Shown: in pieces, positions 51,186 to 60,569 of the stretch
Numbering within the stretch: the stretch's first letter is position 1
How the letters are laid out: each line of letters opens with the position of its first letter
DNA from: Streptomyces sp. 840.1
GTDB taxonomy: Bacteria > Actinomycetota > Actinomycetes > Streptomycetales > Streptomycetaceae
Assembly: GCF_003751445.1 (NCBI RefSeq)
Contig: NZ_RJUU01000001.1
Span: forward strand, 5,570,001 to 5,634,000
Reading direction: 5' to 3'
Length of the DNA: 64,000 bases
Program-made: the position numbers and the translations under genes
The notes under the pieces: generated by a model
What the model was told of the DNA's origin: nothing
What the model saw: only the letters and a program-made list of their open reading frames with translations
Database searches by the model: none

Positions 51186-51668
51186 TCAGTGCAGGAGCAG
51201 GACGCCGAGCCACGCCCCGGTCACCAGCAGGCAGGCGAACAGCTCGACCAGCACGGAGTAGCCGGTGGCCCGCATCACCGAGCGGACCGAGGCCCAGCCC
51301 GCCCCCCGGCTGCCCAGCCGCAGCCGCTCGGCCCCGAAGATCACGCCCACGTACCCGAGGACCGCGCCCACCACCGGCACGACGAAGAAGCCGGCGATCG
51401 CACCGATCCCGCCCAGCAGCAGCGTCCTGCGCGGCGCACCCGACTCACGCGGGCGGCGGGGTGGCAGGAGCGGCTTCAGCGCCTGGTTGAGCAGCAGGAG
51501 CGCCGTGGCGCCGATCAGTACGCCCCAGGCCGCCGGGGTGTTGTCCGCCAGCGCCCACCACAGCACGGCGGCCCAGACGATCGCCTGGCCGGGCACACCG
51601 GGCAGCAGCACGCCGATCAGGCCGAGCAGGATGACCAGGCCGACGGCGACGAGCTGCCACACACTCAT
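51186..51668 (-). CDS. DUF456-family membrane protein
   Basis: Small membrane protein of 160 aa with four hydrophobic segments and a Gly-rich core: VILLGLIGVLLPGVPGQAIVWAAVLWWAL, GVLIGATALLLLN, LLGGIGAIAGFFVVPVVGAVLGYVGVIFGAERLR and VLVELFACLLVTGAWLGVLL. This is the DUF456 pattern. Located between the GH95-like and regulator genes on the same strand, with no clear joint transcription. Confidence 0.85.
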   Translation of the reverse strand: MSVWQLVAVGLVILLGLIGVLLPGVPGQAIVWAAVLWWALADNTPAAWGVLIGATALLLLNQALKPLLPPRRPRESGAPRRTLLLGGIGAIAGFFVVPVVGAVLGYVGVIFGAERLRLGSRGAGWASVRSVMRATGYSVLVELFACLLVTGAWLGVLLLH

Positions 51669-51779
51669 CTGACCAGCCTGCCGGAGTCCGGCCGCTCCCG
51701 CCCGTCGTCGGCCCCGGAGCGGGTCCCGTCGGTGCAGCTCAGCGGGCGTACCGCCCGGCTCGCGGGGGCGGCGCGGTCG

Positions 51780-52769
51780 TCAGGCGCGCGGTTCCCGGGA
51801 GACCCAGCCCCGCTCGTAGGCGTGCCAGCCCAGCTGCAGCCGGGTCGACACCCCGGTCAGCTCCATCAGCCCCTTCACCCGGCGCTGCACGGTCCGCAGC
51901 CCCAGATCCAGCTGTTTCGCGACACTGGCGTCGGTCAGCCCGGCCAGCAGCAGCGACAGGACCTCCAGATCCGTCGGATCGGGCCCGGTCGTGTCCTCCC
52001 GCACCAGACCGCCCTCACCGAGCCGCAGTGGCATCGCCTCGCGCCACACCGCCTCGAACAGCCCCATCAGCGACTCCAGCAGCCCGGAGGCGTGCACGAC
52101 CAGGGCCGCGGGCTCCGCGCCGCGACCGGTCAGCGGCACCATCGCCAGACCGCCGTCGGCGACCACCAGCTTGGTCGGCACCCGGTCCACCACCCGGCAC
52201 TGCTCGTCCCGGCTCAGCGCCGCCGACAGCTCCAGGATGCCCGACGGCAGCGCCAGCACCTCGCGCTCGACCACCACCCGGAACGTCACGCCCCGGGTGG
52301 CGGCCTGTTCCTCGGACTCGTTGTCGAGACCGCTGACCGCGATCGGCTTCCCGGTCACCAGGGCGCACACCTCGCTCGTCGCACCCAGCTGGAGCTGGTG
52401 GAACCGGTGCGCCACCGCGCTCGCACCGGTGACCACCTCCACCAGGTCGTGGACGGCGGGTTCGGCGGCGTCCGTCCGGTACTCCTCGGCCAGCAGCACC
52501 GCCGCCAGCTCCGCCTGCTCCAGCTCATGGCGCTGCTGCGTCAGCAGCGCACCCAGCGCGACCCCCGGCGGCGCCGCCACCCAGCGCCCCGTACGGGCCG
52601 ACGACTGGGCGGCCAGACCGTGCTGCTCCAGCCGGCGCAGCGCCCGTTCGGTCTCCGGCTCCGGGAGGGCCAGCCGGTGCGCGAGATCAGGCACCTCCGC
52701 GGCCCCCAGTGCCACGAGCGCCCGGTAGGCCGACTCCTGTATCTCGTCGAGCCCTATGGCTCCCAGCAT
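51780..52769 (-). CDS. TrmB/LuxR-type helix-turn-helix regulator, copy 2
   Basis: Regulator of 329 aa, paralogue of the 39.4-kb gene. N-terminal winged helix AIGLDEIQESAYRALVALGAAEVPDLAHRLALPEPETERALRRLEQHGL, C-terminal LuxR-like LSLLLAGLTDASVAKQLDLGLRTVQRRVKGLMELTGVSTRLQLGWHAYERGWV. Middle segments VDRVPTKLVVADGGLAMVPL and VVHASGLLESLMGLFEAVW align with copy 1. It diverges from the second giant S8 protease across 211 bp, whereas copy 1 converges with its protease. SD GGGGAGGGG precedes the ATG. Confidence 0.88.
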   Translation of the reverse strand: MLGAIGLDEIQESAYRALVALGAAEVPDLAHRLALPEPETERALRRLEQHGLAAQSSARTGRWVAAPPGVALGALLTQQRHELEQAELAAVLLAEEYRTDAAEPAVHDLVEVVTGASAVAHRFHQLQLGATSEVCALVTGKPIAVSGLDNESEEQAATRGVTFRVVVEREVLALPSGILELSAALSRDEQCRVVDRVPTKLVVADGGLAMVPLTGRGAEPAALVVHASGLLESLMGLFEAVWREAMPLRLGEGGLVREDTTGPDPTDLEVLSLLLAGLTDASVAKQLDLGLRTVQRRVKGLMELTGVSTRLQLGWHAYERGWVSREPRA

Positions 52770-52828
52770 CCCCGGACCCCTCCCCGGACGCAGTAATTCC
52801 GTGTCATGGCGTGTTACGCGGCCGACCG

Positions 52829-52852
52829 GCCGTGGCGGATAACGGCCACGGC
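52829..52852. promoter_or_regulatory. Dyad between regulator and protease copy 2
   Basis: Perfect 8-bp arms GCCGTGGC and GCCACGGC around GGATAACG. Placed about 60 bp upstream of the regulator start and 130 bp from the protease start, a reasonable binding site for the divergent regulator. Confidence 0.5.
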
Positions 52853-52980
52853 GTAAACCCGCCTCGGCACATCATCGCCGTACCGCCCGTCCCTCTGCCA
52901 ATGTGGCGCCACCGCAGCACCAACAACCTCCGGAACATGTTGCTTTGTGCTGCCTGCTCCGGATTGACCTGGGGAGAGCG

Positions 52981-55900
52981 ATGCGTCCGATATCGCGTAC
53001 GGCACTGGGAGCGGCCACCGCCGCCGTCCTGGCCGTCACGGTGATCGCGCCGTCCGTGGCAGCGCCACACGACGGCACGGCCACGAAGAGACCGCTGACC
53101 GGCAGCGCGGCGGCGGCCGCCGCCGGGGGAGGCGAGCCGGTCACCGTCACCCTGGTCACCGGCGACAAGGTGCTGGTGAGCAAGGACAGTTCGGGGAACG
53201 CCACGGCCACCGCCCTGGCCCGTGAGGACGGCACCCTGCCCCTCGTACAGACCCGGCGCTCCGGCAAGGACCTCTACGTCTACCCGGACACCGCCGCCAA
53301 GGCGCTCGCCGCCGGCACGGTGGACGAGGAGCTCTTCAACGTCACCGGACTGATCAGGCAGGGCTACGACGACGCGCACGCGGACTCCGTCCCGCTCATC
53401 GCCACCTACGGCAAGGACACCGCCCGCAGCGCGCCCGCCACTCCGCGCGGCGCGAAGCGCGGCATCGCCCTCCCGGTCATCGACGGGGTGGCGCTCAAGG
53501 CGGACAAGACGAAGGCGGCCGGGTTCTGGGCCGACGTCAACGGCCCCCGCGCCCGCTCCGCCACCGGGCTGAAGAAGCTCTGGCTGGACCGCAAGGCGGA
53601 GGCCAGCCTGGACCGTTCCACCAAGCAGATCCGCGCCGACCTCGCCTGGGCCGCCGGCTACGACGGCAAGGGCACCAAGGTCGCCGTCCTGGACACCGGC
53701 GCCGACGCCGGACACCCGGACCTCAAGGGCCGGATCACCGAGTCGAAGAACTTCACCGACTCCGACACCACCGACGACCGCCAGGGCCACGGCACCCACA
53801 CGCTCTCCACGGTGGGCGGCACCGGCGCGGCCAGCGGCGGGAAGAAGAAGGGCGTCGCCCCCGGCGCCGACCTGCTCGTCGGCAAGGTGCTCAACGACAG
53901 CGGCTCCGGCGACTCCTCCTGGATCATCGCGGGCATGCAGTGGGCCGTCGACCAGAAGGCCGACGTCGTCTCCATGAGCCTGGGCAGCCCCACCCCGACC
54001 GACTGCACCGACCCGATGAGCATGGCGGCCGAGGAGTTCGGCAAGAGCGAGGGCACCCTGTTCGTCGTCGCGGCGGGCAACTCGGGACCGACGCTCAACA
54101 CGGTCTCCTCACCCGGCTGCGCGCCCAGCGTGCTGACCGTCGGCGCCGTCGACCGGGACGACTCCACGGCCCCGTTCTCCAGCCGGGGACCGGCGATCGT
54201 CTCGCACACCCTCAAGCCCGAGATCACCGCCCCCGGCGTCGACATCTCCGCCGCCGCGGCGGGCGGCCGGGGCATCTACGCCTACCGGTCGATGTCCGGC
54301 ACCTCGATGGCCACCCCGCATGTCGCCGGTGCCGCCGCCATCGTCGGACAACGCCACCCCGACTGGACCGCACAGCAGGTCAAGGCGGCACTCGTGTCGT
54401 CCGCGAACAGTGACATCCCCGGCGACGTACGCGAGACCGGCGGCGGCCGGCTCGACGTCAAGGCGGCCATCGACACCACCGTGACCGGCGCCCCCGCCGT
54501 CCAGGGCGGCACCTTCAACTGGCCGCAGGACAAGAGTGACCGCACCACCGTGCAGATCCCGTACACCAACACCGGCACCCGGCCGGTGAAGCTGTCGCTC
54601 GAAGTGCGGGGCGTCACCGGCAACGACGGCTCCGCCGTTCGCTCCGCCGTCGCCGCACTCGGCGCGAAGAGCGTCACGGTGCCCGCCGGCGGGACCGTCC
54701 GGGTCCCGCTGAAGCTCGACCCCGCCGCGCGCCTCCAGGACAGCCAGTACGGCGATGTCACCGGCCGCGTCCTGGCCACCGCCCCCGGCGGCGTGAAGGT
54801 CTCCACCCCGTTCTCGCTGTACGTCGGCGCCGAGACCGTCACCCTGCGCGTCAAGCTCATCGACCGCACCGGCCAACCCGCCGCCGGCTCCTCCTCGCTC
54901 GACCTCATCGGCACCGACGACGCCAGCGGTGAGCGCCGCTTCAACGACGGCTCGGCCGACCAGGTGTACCGGGTGCGCCCCGGCTCCTACTTCGTCTCCA
55001 GCTTCATCACCTCGCCCAACCCGAAGGACGCCACGGGGCAGTTGGTGGGATCGGTCGGCTATCTCGCCCGCCCCGAGCTGAAGGTCACCAAGGACACCAC
55101 CCTGGTGCTCGACGCCCGCAAGGCGCACCGGCTCCGGATCAGGACCGAGGACCGGACGAGCGAGACCCGCTCCACGACCCTCGCCTTCGGCCGCACCTGG
55201 GACGGCACCTGGCTGCACTCGGGCTCGCTGACCGGCACCGGCATCATCGAGGACTACCTCGTCGACATCCAGGGCCGGGCCCACGACGGCGACTTCGAGT
55301 TCGACAGCTTCTGGCGGGCCTACGCCCCGCAGGTCAGGAAGCTCTCGGTCGTCGGCGGCGCGGAGCTGCACCCCCGCAGCGCCGGCGCCGGCTCCACCGG
55401 TCTCGACGGCACCGGACAGGCCGCGCTCACCGACGCGGGCACCGGCACCCCCGAGGAGCTTGCGGCCGCCGGGGTCAAGGGCCGGATCGCCCTGGTCGAG
55501 GTCCCCGACGGCTCCCCGTCCGTGTACAGCCTGGCCCGGGACGCCAAGGCGGCCGGAGCCACCGCGGTCATCGCGCACCGCCCCTCGGCCGGCCCCTGGC
55601 AGCCCTCGTTCGGCTACGGGTCCGGTCCCGTCCCGGTCCTCGGCGTCGAGGCGTCCGAGGCCGCCGCGCTGACCGCCGCCCTGGCGGACGGCCCGGTGAC
55701 GCTGCGCTGGCAGGCCACCGCCAACAGCCCGTTCGTCTACAACCTCGGTTTCCCCGAGACCGGTCCGGTCACCTCGGACCGCACCTACACCGTCCGCGAC
55801 CGCAAGCTGGCCCGGTCCACCTCCACCTATGAGTCGATGGGCGTGGCGGCGGACTACGTCGACACCCTCGCCGTCTCCCGCCCCTACGGTGCCTCGTTCA

Positions 55901-56754
55901 CCACCGGCGGGTTCGACACGGTCGCCGTCCCCGGCACCCGCACCGAGTACTACTCCGCCGACGGCATGACCTGGCAGCGCTACCTCTCCTCCAGCTTCCC
56001 CTGGGGCGAGACCATGACCGATACGGCACGGAGCTACCGGGCCGGCTCGGAGCGCGCTGAGCACTGGTACGGAGGACTGCTCGTCCCGGTCGCCCCGCGC
56101 GACGCGGCCGGCGAACCGCAACTGGCCGGTGAGCGCCAGGACAACCTGATCGGTGTCGCCCCCGCGTTCGTCGGGGACAGTGAACACACCGGAATCCAGG
56201 GCTCGTTCGGTGACCTCGGCAATATGCGGCTCACCAGCGGCGGCGAGGAGATCGGCAGCAGCCCCAACCCGTTCGGCGTCTTCACGGTCCCGGCGCAGGA
56301 CGCGCCGTACGAACTCTCCATGAGCACCACGAAGATCGGCAGCCCGGCGGCGGTCTGGAAGCGCTCCACCTTCACCGAGACCACCTGGAAGTTCCGTTCG
56401 CACCGGGACGCGAGCGTCTACTCCCAGGGAATTCCGCTGCTCTTCCCGGGCTACGATCTGCCCTCGGACGGCATGAAGACCCTTGCGGCGAAGGACGGTC
56501 AGAAGATCGGCCTGAGCGTCACGGGCCACGCCGGCTACACGCCCGGCAAGCTGACAGCCGCCAAGGTCTCGTACTCGTACGACGGCGGCGAGACCTGGAC
56601 CGGGGCCACCACCGCCCAGCGGGGCGGACGTTGGACCGCGACCGTGAACCACGCGGACGCGGCCGGCAAGCCGGTCACGCTGCGGACCGAACTGACGGAC
56701 GCCAAGGGCAACTCCGTCGTGCAGACCGTGACCGACGCCTACGCCGTGCGCTGA
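52981..56754 (+). CDS. Large secreted S8 (subtilisin-family) serine protease, copy 2
   Basis: Secreted protease of 1257 aa. Signal peptide RTALGAATAAVLAVTVIAPSVAA is followed by a ~180-residue prodomain. The triad is Asp238 (VAVLDTGADAGHPDL), His273 (QGHGTHTLST) and Ser442 (SGTSMATPHVAGAAA), with VVAAGNSGP for the oxyanion hole. The rest includes a PA-like insert (GVKGRIALVEVPDGSPSVYSLARDAKAAGATAVIAH) and beta domains ending YSYDGGETWTGA. It has the same order and length as copy 1, including the SYDDGATW/SYDGGETW near the C-terminus. ATG 52981 has SD GGGGAGA. A terminator with T-tract follows. Confidence 0.93.
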   Translation: MRPISRTALGAATAAVLAVTVIAPSVAAPHDGTATKRPLTGSAAAAAAGGGEPVTVTLVTGDKVLVSKDSSGNATATALAREDGTLPLVQTRRSGKDLYVYPDTAAKALAAGTVDEELFNVTGLIRQGYDDAHADSVPLIATYGKDTARSAPATPRGAKRGIALPVIDGVALKADKTKAAGFWADVNGPRARSATGLKKLWLDRKAEASLDRSTKQIRADLAWAAGYDGKGTKVAVLDTGADAGHPDLKGRITESKNFTDSDTTDDRQGHGTHTLSTVGGTGAASGGKKKGVAPGADLLVGKVLNDSGSGDSSWIIAGMQWAVDQKADVVSMSLGSPTPTDCTDPMSMAAEEFGKSEGTLFVVAAGNSGPTLNTVSSPGCAPSVLTVGAVDRDDSTAPFSSRGPAIVSHTLKPEITAPGVDISAAAAGGRGIYAYRSMSGTSMATPHVAGAAAIVGQRHPDWTAQQVKAALVSSANSDIPGDVRETGGGRLDVKAAIDTTVTGAPAVQGGTFNWPQDKSDRTTVQIPYTNTGTRPVKLSLEVRGVTGNDGSAVRSAVAALGAKSVTVPAGGTVRVPLKLDPAARLQDSQYGDVTGRVLATAPGGVKVSTPFSLYVGAETVTLRVKLIDRTGQPAAGSSSLDLIGTDDASGERRFNDGSADQVYRVRPGSYFVSSFITSPNPKDATGQLVGSVGYLARPELKVTKDTTLVLDARKAHRLRIRTEDRTSETRSTTLAFGRTWDGTWLHSGSLTGTGIIEDYLVDIQGRAHDGDFEFDSFWRAYAPQVRKLSVVGGAELHPRSAGAGSTGLDGTGQAALTDAGTGTPEELAAAGVKGRIALVEVPDGSPSVYSLARDAKAAGATAVIAHRPSAGPWQPSFGYGSGPVPVLGVEASEAAALTAALADGPVTLRWQATANSPFVYNLGFPETGPVTSDRTYTVRDRKLARSTSTYESMGVAADYVDTLAVSRPYGASFTTGGFDTVAVPGTRTEYYSADGMTWQRYLSSSFPWGETMTDTARSYRAGSERAEHWYGGLLVPVAPRDAAGEPQLAGERQDNLIGVAPAFVGDSEHTGIQGSFGDLGNMRLTSGGEEIGSSPNPFGVFTVPAQDAPYELSMSTTKIGSPAAVWKRSTFTETTWKFRSHRDASVYSQGIPLLFPGYDLPSDGMKTLAAKDGQKIGLSVTGHAGYTPGKLTAAKVSYSYDGGETWTGATTAQRGGRWTATVNHADAAGKPVTLRTELTDAKGNSVVQTVTDAYAVR

Positions 56755-56771
56755 CGCCGGATCACCCGACC

Positions 56772-56825
56772 GGTCCGCCGGGCGTCCTACCCGTGGGGGG
56801 TGGGGACGCCCGGCGGACCCTTTTT
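56772..56825 (+). terminator. Rho-independent terminator after protease copy 2
   Basis: Perfect 16-bp stem, arms 56772-56787 (GGTCCGCCGGGCGTCC) and 56804-56819, loop 16 nt, then CTTTTT. A classic terminator with a T-tract. Confidence 0.9.
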
Positions 56826-56895
56826 GCCGGGAGGCCCCGGGGACATTTTCGGGATGACCCGTTTTGCCGGGCCTCCCGCGGTGGACAATATGGGC
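56826..56895 (+). promoter_or_regulatory. Promoter and inverted repeat before the PP2C-like gene
   Basis: CGGGAGGCCC (near 56828) and GGGCCTCCCG (near 56869) form a 10-bp inverted repeat, and TTTTGCCGGG is repeated directly. GACAAT (56884-56889) is followed by 6 nt and ATG 56896. Confidence 0.5.
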
Positions 56896-58632
56896 ATGAG
56901 TCAGCAGGGGGAGAGGCCCGCCGCCCAAGAGGACGACTGGTGGCGCAGGCTGTACGACGAATCCGCCCCGGACGCCGGGGCGAGCCAGGCGGCCGACAGT
57001 CTCGACGACCGCTTCGACTCGGCGTCGGACGCGGTGGGGGCCGACGGTCCCGACGACCGCTTCGACTCGGCGTCCGGCGCTGTGGGGGCCGATGCGACGA
57101 GGGGCGTTGACGCCCTCGATGACCGGGAGGTGTACGGGGTTGCGGCCGCCGTGCCCGAGCCGCGTGTCGCACCGCCGGAGCCGGGCCCGGTGGCGCAGGC
57201 CGCGCCCGTTCCACCGCCTCCGCCTACGCTCCCGCCCCTGCCTCCGCCTCCGCCTCCGGAGGAGCCCCCGCGTGCTCCGTGGGAGCCGCCTTCCGGCACC
57301 TCCGGGCCCCGCACCTTCGCGACGCCGGTTCCGGAGCCGGAGCCCGTACCGGAACCGGAACCCGTACCGGAGCCGGAGCCCGTACCGGAACCGGAACCGG
57401 TTCCCGCACCCCCGCCGCCCGCCGCCGATCCCCGGGTCGCCCGGGGCCCGCTGCCCGGCCAGGACGGCCAGGACGGCCAGGACGTTGAGGATGCCCAGGC
57501 GCCGCCCGCCGCCGGTGCGATGCCGCCGCTGCCCAGGCGCCCGGCCGCCCGGCGGAACGAGGACGAGCCGCCGGCCTCGGACGCGCAGGGCCCGGCGCCT
57601 GCCGCCGCCCCCGCCACCGGGGCGCAGGCGCACGAGGAGCCGGAAGCGCCCCGGCCCGTCTCGTACGTGGGGGCCAGGCCGCCCACGTACGAAGCGGAAC
57701 CCACCGCGCTGCCCGCCACCGACCCGCGCGAGATCCACGCGCTCGTCGCCGACACCGTGCTCGACGGCGCCAGCTACGGGACGTACACCCTGCGGGCCGC
57801 CTCCGTGCGCGGGGACTCCGCGCGGTTCCGCGGCGAGCCCCGGCGCGACGCGCTGGTCACGGCGCGCTTCGGCGCCGCCGAGAGCGCCCTCGTCCTGGTC
57901 GCCGTCGCGGGCGGCGCCCGCACCGCCGAGGGCGCGCATCCGGCCGCCGCCGATGCCTGCCGCTGGATCGGGGAAGCCGTCGGACGCAGCCACGCCCGGC
58001 TCTCCGAGGACATAAGGGCGGGCCGCCGCGGCGAACTGAAGTCCGGCCTGCACCGGCTGGCCGACCGCACCTACGGCAGGCTGCGCGCCCGCGCCGCCGA
58101 ACTCGGCCTGGAACCGCACGAGTACACGGCGGGCCTGCGCTGCCTGCTGCTGTCCGCCGACCCCGGCTGCCGTACCCGGGTCTTCTTCGGCGTCGGCGGC
58201 GGCGGGCTCTTCCGGCTGCGCGACGGGGACTGGCAGGACCTCGAACCGGTGGTCCCGCACTCCGGCGAACTCACCGGCGAGGGGGTGGTCGGCTTCGGCT
58301 CGGCGTCCCCCGAGAGCGGGCCCGACGGCGAGCGGCTCACCATGGACCTGGGGATCGCCACCGGGCCGTCCCCGTACATCGAGAGCCCGGTCCCGCCGCC
58401 CGCCGAGCCGTTCCGGTTCCGGGCCTCGGTCGCCCGGCCGGGCGACACCCTGCTGCTGTGCAGCAACGGTCTGGCGGATCCGCTGCGCGACGAGCCGGCG
58501 CTCGCCGACGCGCTGGCCCAGCGCTGGGCACCCGGCCCCGCGCCCGGTCTCGCGGCCTTCCTCGCGGACACCCAGCTCAGGGTCAAGGGGTACGCCGACG
58601 ACCGCACGGCCGTCGGCGTCTGGGAGGCGTAA
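56896..58632 (+). CDS. PP2C-family phosphatase domain protein with Pro/Glu-rich arm
   Basis: Protein of 578 aa. The first ~290 residues are low-complexity: DDRFDSAS repeats, then Pro runs, a PEPEPV repeat and GQDGQDGQD. The second half resembles an actinobacterial PP2C-like phosphatase (ASYGTYTLRAASVRGDSARFRGEPRRDALVTARFG, LVLVAVAGG, DTLLLCSNGLADPL, GYADDRTAVGVW). Classical metal-binding DGMGG is replaced, so catalysis is uncertain. ATG 56896 lies 6 nt after GACAAT with no SD, suggesting a leaderless mRNA; ATG 56890 is an alternative. Cytoplasmic; no TM. Confidence 0.75.
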   Translation: MSQQGERPAAQEDDWWRRLYDESAPDAGASQAADSLDDRFDSASDAVGADGPDDRFDSASGAVGADATRGVDALDDREVYGVAAAVPEPRVAPPEPGPVAQAAPVPPPPPTLPPLPPPPPPEEPPRAPWEPPSGTSGPRTFATPVPEPEPVPEPEPVPEPEPVPEPEPVPAPPPPAADPRVARGPLPGQDGQDGQDVEDAQAPPAAGAMPPLPRRPAARRNEDEPPASDAQGPAPAAAPATGAQAHEEPEAPRPVSYVGARPPTYEAEPTALPATDPREIHALVADTVLDGASYGTYTLRAASVRGDSARFRGEPRRDALVTARFGAAESALVLVAVAGGARTAEGAHPAAADACRWIGEAVGRSHARLSEDIRAGRRGELKSGLHRLADRTYGRLRARAAELGLEPHEYTAGLRCLLLSADPGCRTRVFFGVGGGGLFRLRDGDWQDLEPVVPHSGELTGEGVVGFGSASPESGPDGERLTMDLGIATGPSPYIESPVPPPAEPFRFRASVARPGDTLLLCSNGLADPLRDEPALADALAQRWAPGPAPGLAAFLADTQLRVKGYADDRTAVGVWEA

Positions 58633-58753
58633 CCGCGCGGGCCATGGGTTGATGGACTCCGGAGAACCCGTCCGGCCGGGGTTTCGCGCCCCGGGCCGTC
58701 GGATCGCCGTCACCCGAACGTGCACGGAGCACAGGCAGAGGGAGCACGCACCC

Positions 58754-60496
58754 ATGGCCAAGCAGAACGTGGCGGAGCAGTTCGTCGATGTCCTCGCCCG
58801 CGCGGGAGTCAAGCGCCTGTACGGGGTCGTCGGCGACAGCCTCAACCCGGTCGTCGACGCCATCCGCCGGCACTCGGACATGGACTGGATCCAGGTCAGA
58901 CACGAGGAGACGGCCGCGTTCGCCGCCGGTGCGGAGGCGCAGATCACCGGCACTCTGGCGGCCTGCGCCGGCTCGTGCGGACCGGGAAACCTGCACCTCA
59001 TCAACGGTCTCTACGACGCACACCGCTCCATGGCGCCGGTGCTCGCGCTCGCCTCGCACATCCCGTCGAGCGAGATCGGCCTCGGCTACTTCCAGGAGAC
59101 GCATCCGGAGCTGCTCTTCCAGGAGTGCAGCCACTACAACGAGATGATCTCCAACCCCCGGCAGATGCCCCGGCTGCTCCAGACGGCCATCCAGCACGCC
59201 ATCGGCCGGGGAGGCGTCAGCGTCGTCTCCATGCCCGGCGACATCGCCTCGCAGACCGCCCCGGAGAAGACGATCGAACACGCGCTGGTGACCTCGCGGC
59301 CCAGCGTGCGGCCCGGCGACGCGGAGATCGAGAAGCTCTGCCGGATGGTCGACGAGGCCAAACGGGTGACGCTGTTCTGCGGCAGCGGCACGGCGGGCGC
59401 GCACGCCGAGGTGATGGAGTTCGCCGAACGGGTGAAGGCCCCCGTCGGGCACGCGCTGCGCGGCAAGGAGTGGATCCAGTACGACAACCCGTACGACGTC
59501 GGCATGAGCGGCCTGCTCGGCTACGGCGCCGCCTACGAGGCCACCAACGAGTGCGATCTGCTGATCCTGCTCGGCACGGACTTCCCGTACAACGCCTTCC
59601 TGCCCACCGATGTGAAGATCGTCCAGGTCGATGTGCGCCCCGAGCACCTGGGCCGCCGATCGAAGCTCGACCTGGCGGTCTGGGGCGACGTTCGCGAGAC
59701 GCTGCGCTGTCTGACGCCCCGGGTGAAGGCGAAGTCCGACCGCAAGTTCCTCGACCGGATGCTGAAGAAGCACGCCGACGCGCTGGAGGGTGTGGTCAGC
59801 GCCTACACCCGCAAGGTCGAGAAGCACGTTCCGATCCATCCCGAGTACGTGGCCTCGGTCCTGGACGACATCGCGGACGACGATGCGGTGTTCACCGTCG
59901 ACACCGGCATGTGCAACGTCTGGGCGGCCCGATATCTGACGCCGAACGGCAAGCGCCGGGTGATCGGTTCGTTCAGCCACGGTTCGATGGCCAACGCGCT
60001 GCCGCAGGCCATCGGGGCGCAGTTCACGGACCGGAACCGGCAGGTCGTCTCGATGTCCGGGGACGGCGGATTCACCATGCTGATGGGGGACTTCCTGACG
60101 CTGGTCCAGTACGACCTGCCGGTGAAGGTCGTACTGTTCAACAACTCCGCCCTGGGCATGGTCGAACTGGAGATGCTGGTGGCGGGGCTGCCGTCGTTCG
60201 GCACGACCAACAAGAACCCGGACTTCGCGGCCATCGCGCGGGCCTCGGGGGCGTACGGCGTACGCGTCGAGAAGCCCAAGCAGCTGGAAGGCGCCCTCAA
60301 GGACGCGTTCAAGCACAAGGGCCCGGCGCTCGTCGACATCGTCACCGACCCCAACGCGCTCTCCATCCCGCCGAAGATCAGCGCGGACATGGTGACCGGG
60401 TTCGCGCTCTCCGCGAGCAAGATCGTGCTGGACGGCGGGGTGGGCCGGATGCTCCAGATGGCCCGCTCCAACCTGCGCAACGTGCCCCGCCCCTGA
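58754..60496 (+). CDS. poxB: Pyruvate dehydrogenase/oxidase (PoxB-like)
   Basis: ThDP- and FAD-dependent enzyme of 580 aa that decarboxylates pyruvate to acetate and passes electrons to the membrane. Text follows E. coli PoxB: VKRLYGVVGDSLNPVVDAI, HEETAAFAAGAEAQITG, GSCGPGNLHLINGLYDAHR, HIPSSEIGLGYFQETHPELLFQECSHY, GKEWIQYDNPYDVGMSGLLGYGAAYEA and the ThDP motif GDGGFTMLMGDFLTLVQYDLPVKVVLFNN. Catalytic Glu in RHEETAAF. SD GAGGGAG precedes the ATG. A terminator shared with the next convergent gene follows. Single-gene unit. Confidence 0.92.
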   Translation: MAKQNVAEQFVDVLARAGVKRLYGVVGDSLNPVVDAIRRHSDMDWIQVRHEETAAFAAGAEAQITGTLAACAGSCGPGNLHLINGLYDAHRSMAPVLALASHIPSSEIGLGYFQETHPELLFQECSHYNEMISNPRQMPRLLQTAIQHAIGRGGVSVVSMPGDIASQTAPEKTIEHALVTSRPSVRPGDAEIEKLCRMVDEAKRVTLFCGSGTAGAHAEVMEFAERVKAPVGHALRGKEWIQYDNPYDVGMSGLLGYGAAYEATNECDLLILLGTDFPYNAFLPTDVKIVQVDVRPEHLGRRSKLDLAVWGDVRETLRCLTPRVKAKSDRKFLDRMLKKHADALEGVVSAYTRKVEKHVPIHPEYVASVLDDIADDDAVFTVDTGMCNVWAARYLTPNGKRRVIGSFSHGSMANALPQAIGAQFTDRNRQVVSMSGDGGFTMLMGDFLTLVQYDLPVKVVLFNNSALGMVELEMLVAGLPSFGTTNKNPDFAAIARASGAYGVRVEKPKQLEGALKDAFKHKGPALVDIVTDPNALSIPPKISADMVTGFALSASKIVLDGGVGRMLQMARSNLRNVPRP

Positions 60497-60524
60497 AGCC
60501 GCCGGACCGGCTGCCGCCGCCGGA

Positions 60525-60563
60525 CCGGAGCGGCCGGGCCCCGTGAGGCGCCGGCCGCTCCGG
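60525..60563. terminator. Bidirectional terminator
   Basis: Perfect 13-bp stem CCGGAGCGGCCGG / CCGGCCGCTCCGG, arms 60525-60537 and 60551-60563, between convergent poxB and the ALF-repeat gene. Confidence 0.8.
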
Positions 60564-60569
60564 CGCGCC

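Noticed and set aside
54109..59004. Very long antisense open frame (~1630 codons) opposite the S8 protease and PP2C-like genes
   Set aside because: Shadow of high-GC coding sequence: composition is Gly/Arg/Val-biased, no domain is recognisable, and it spans several real genes on the other strand.
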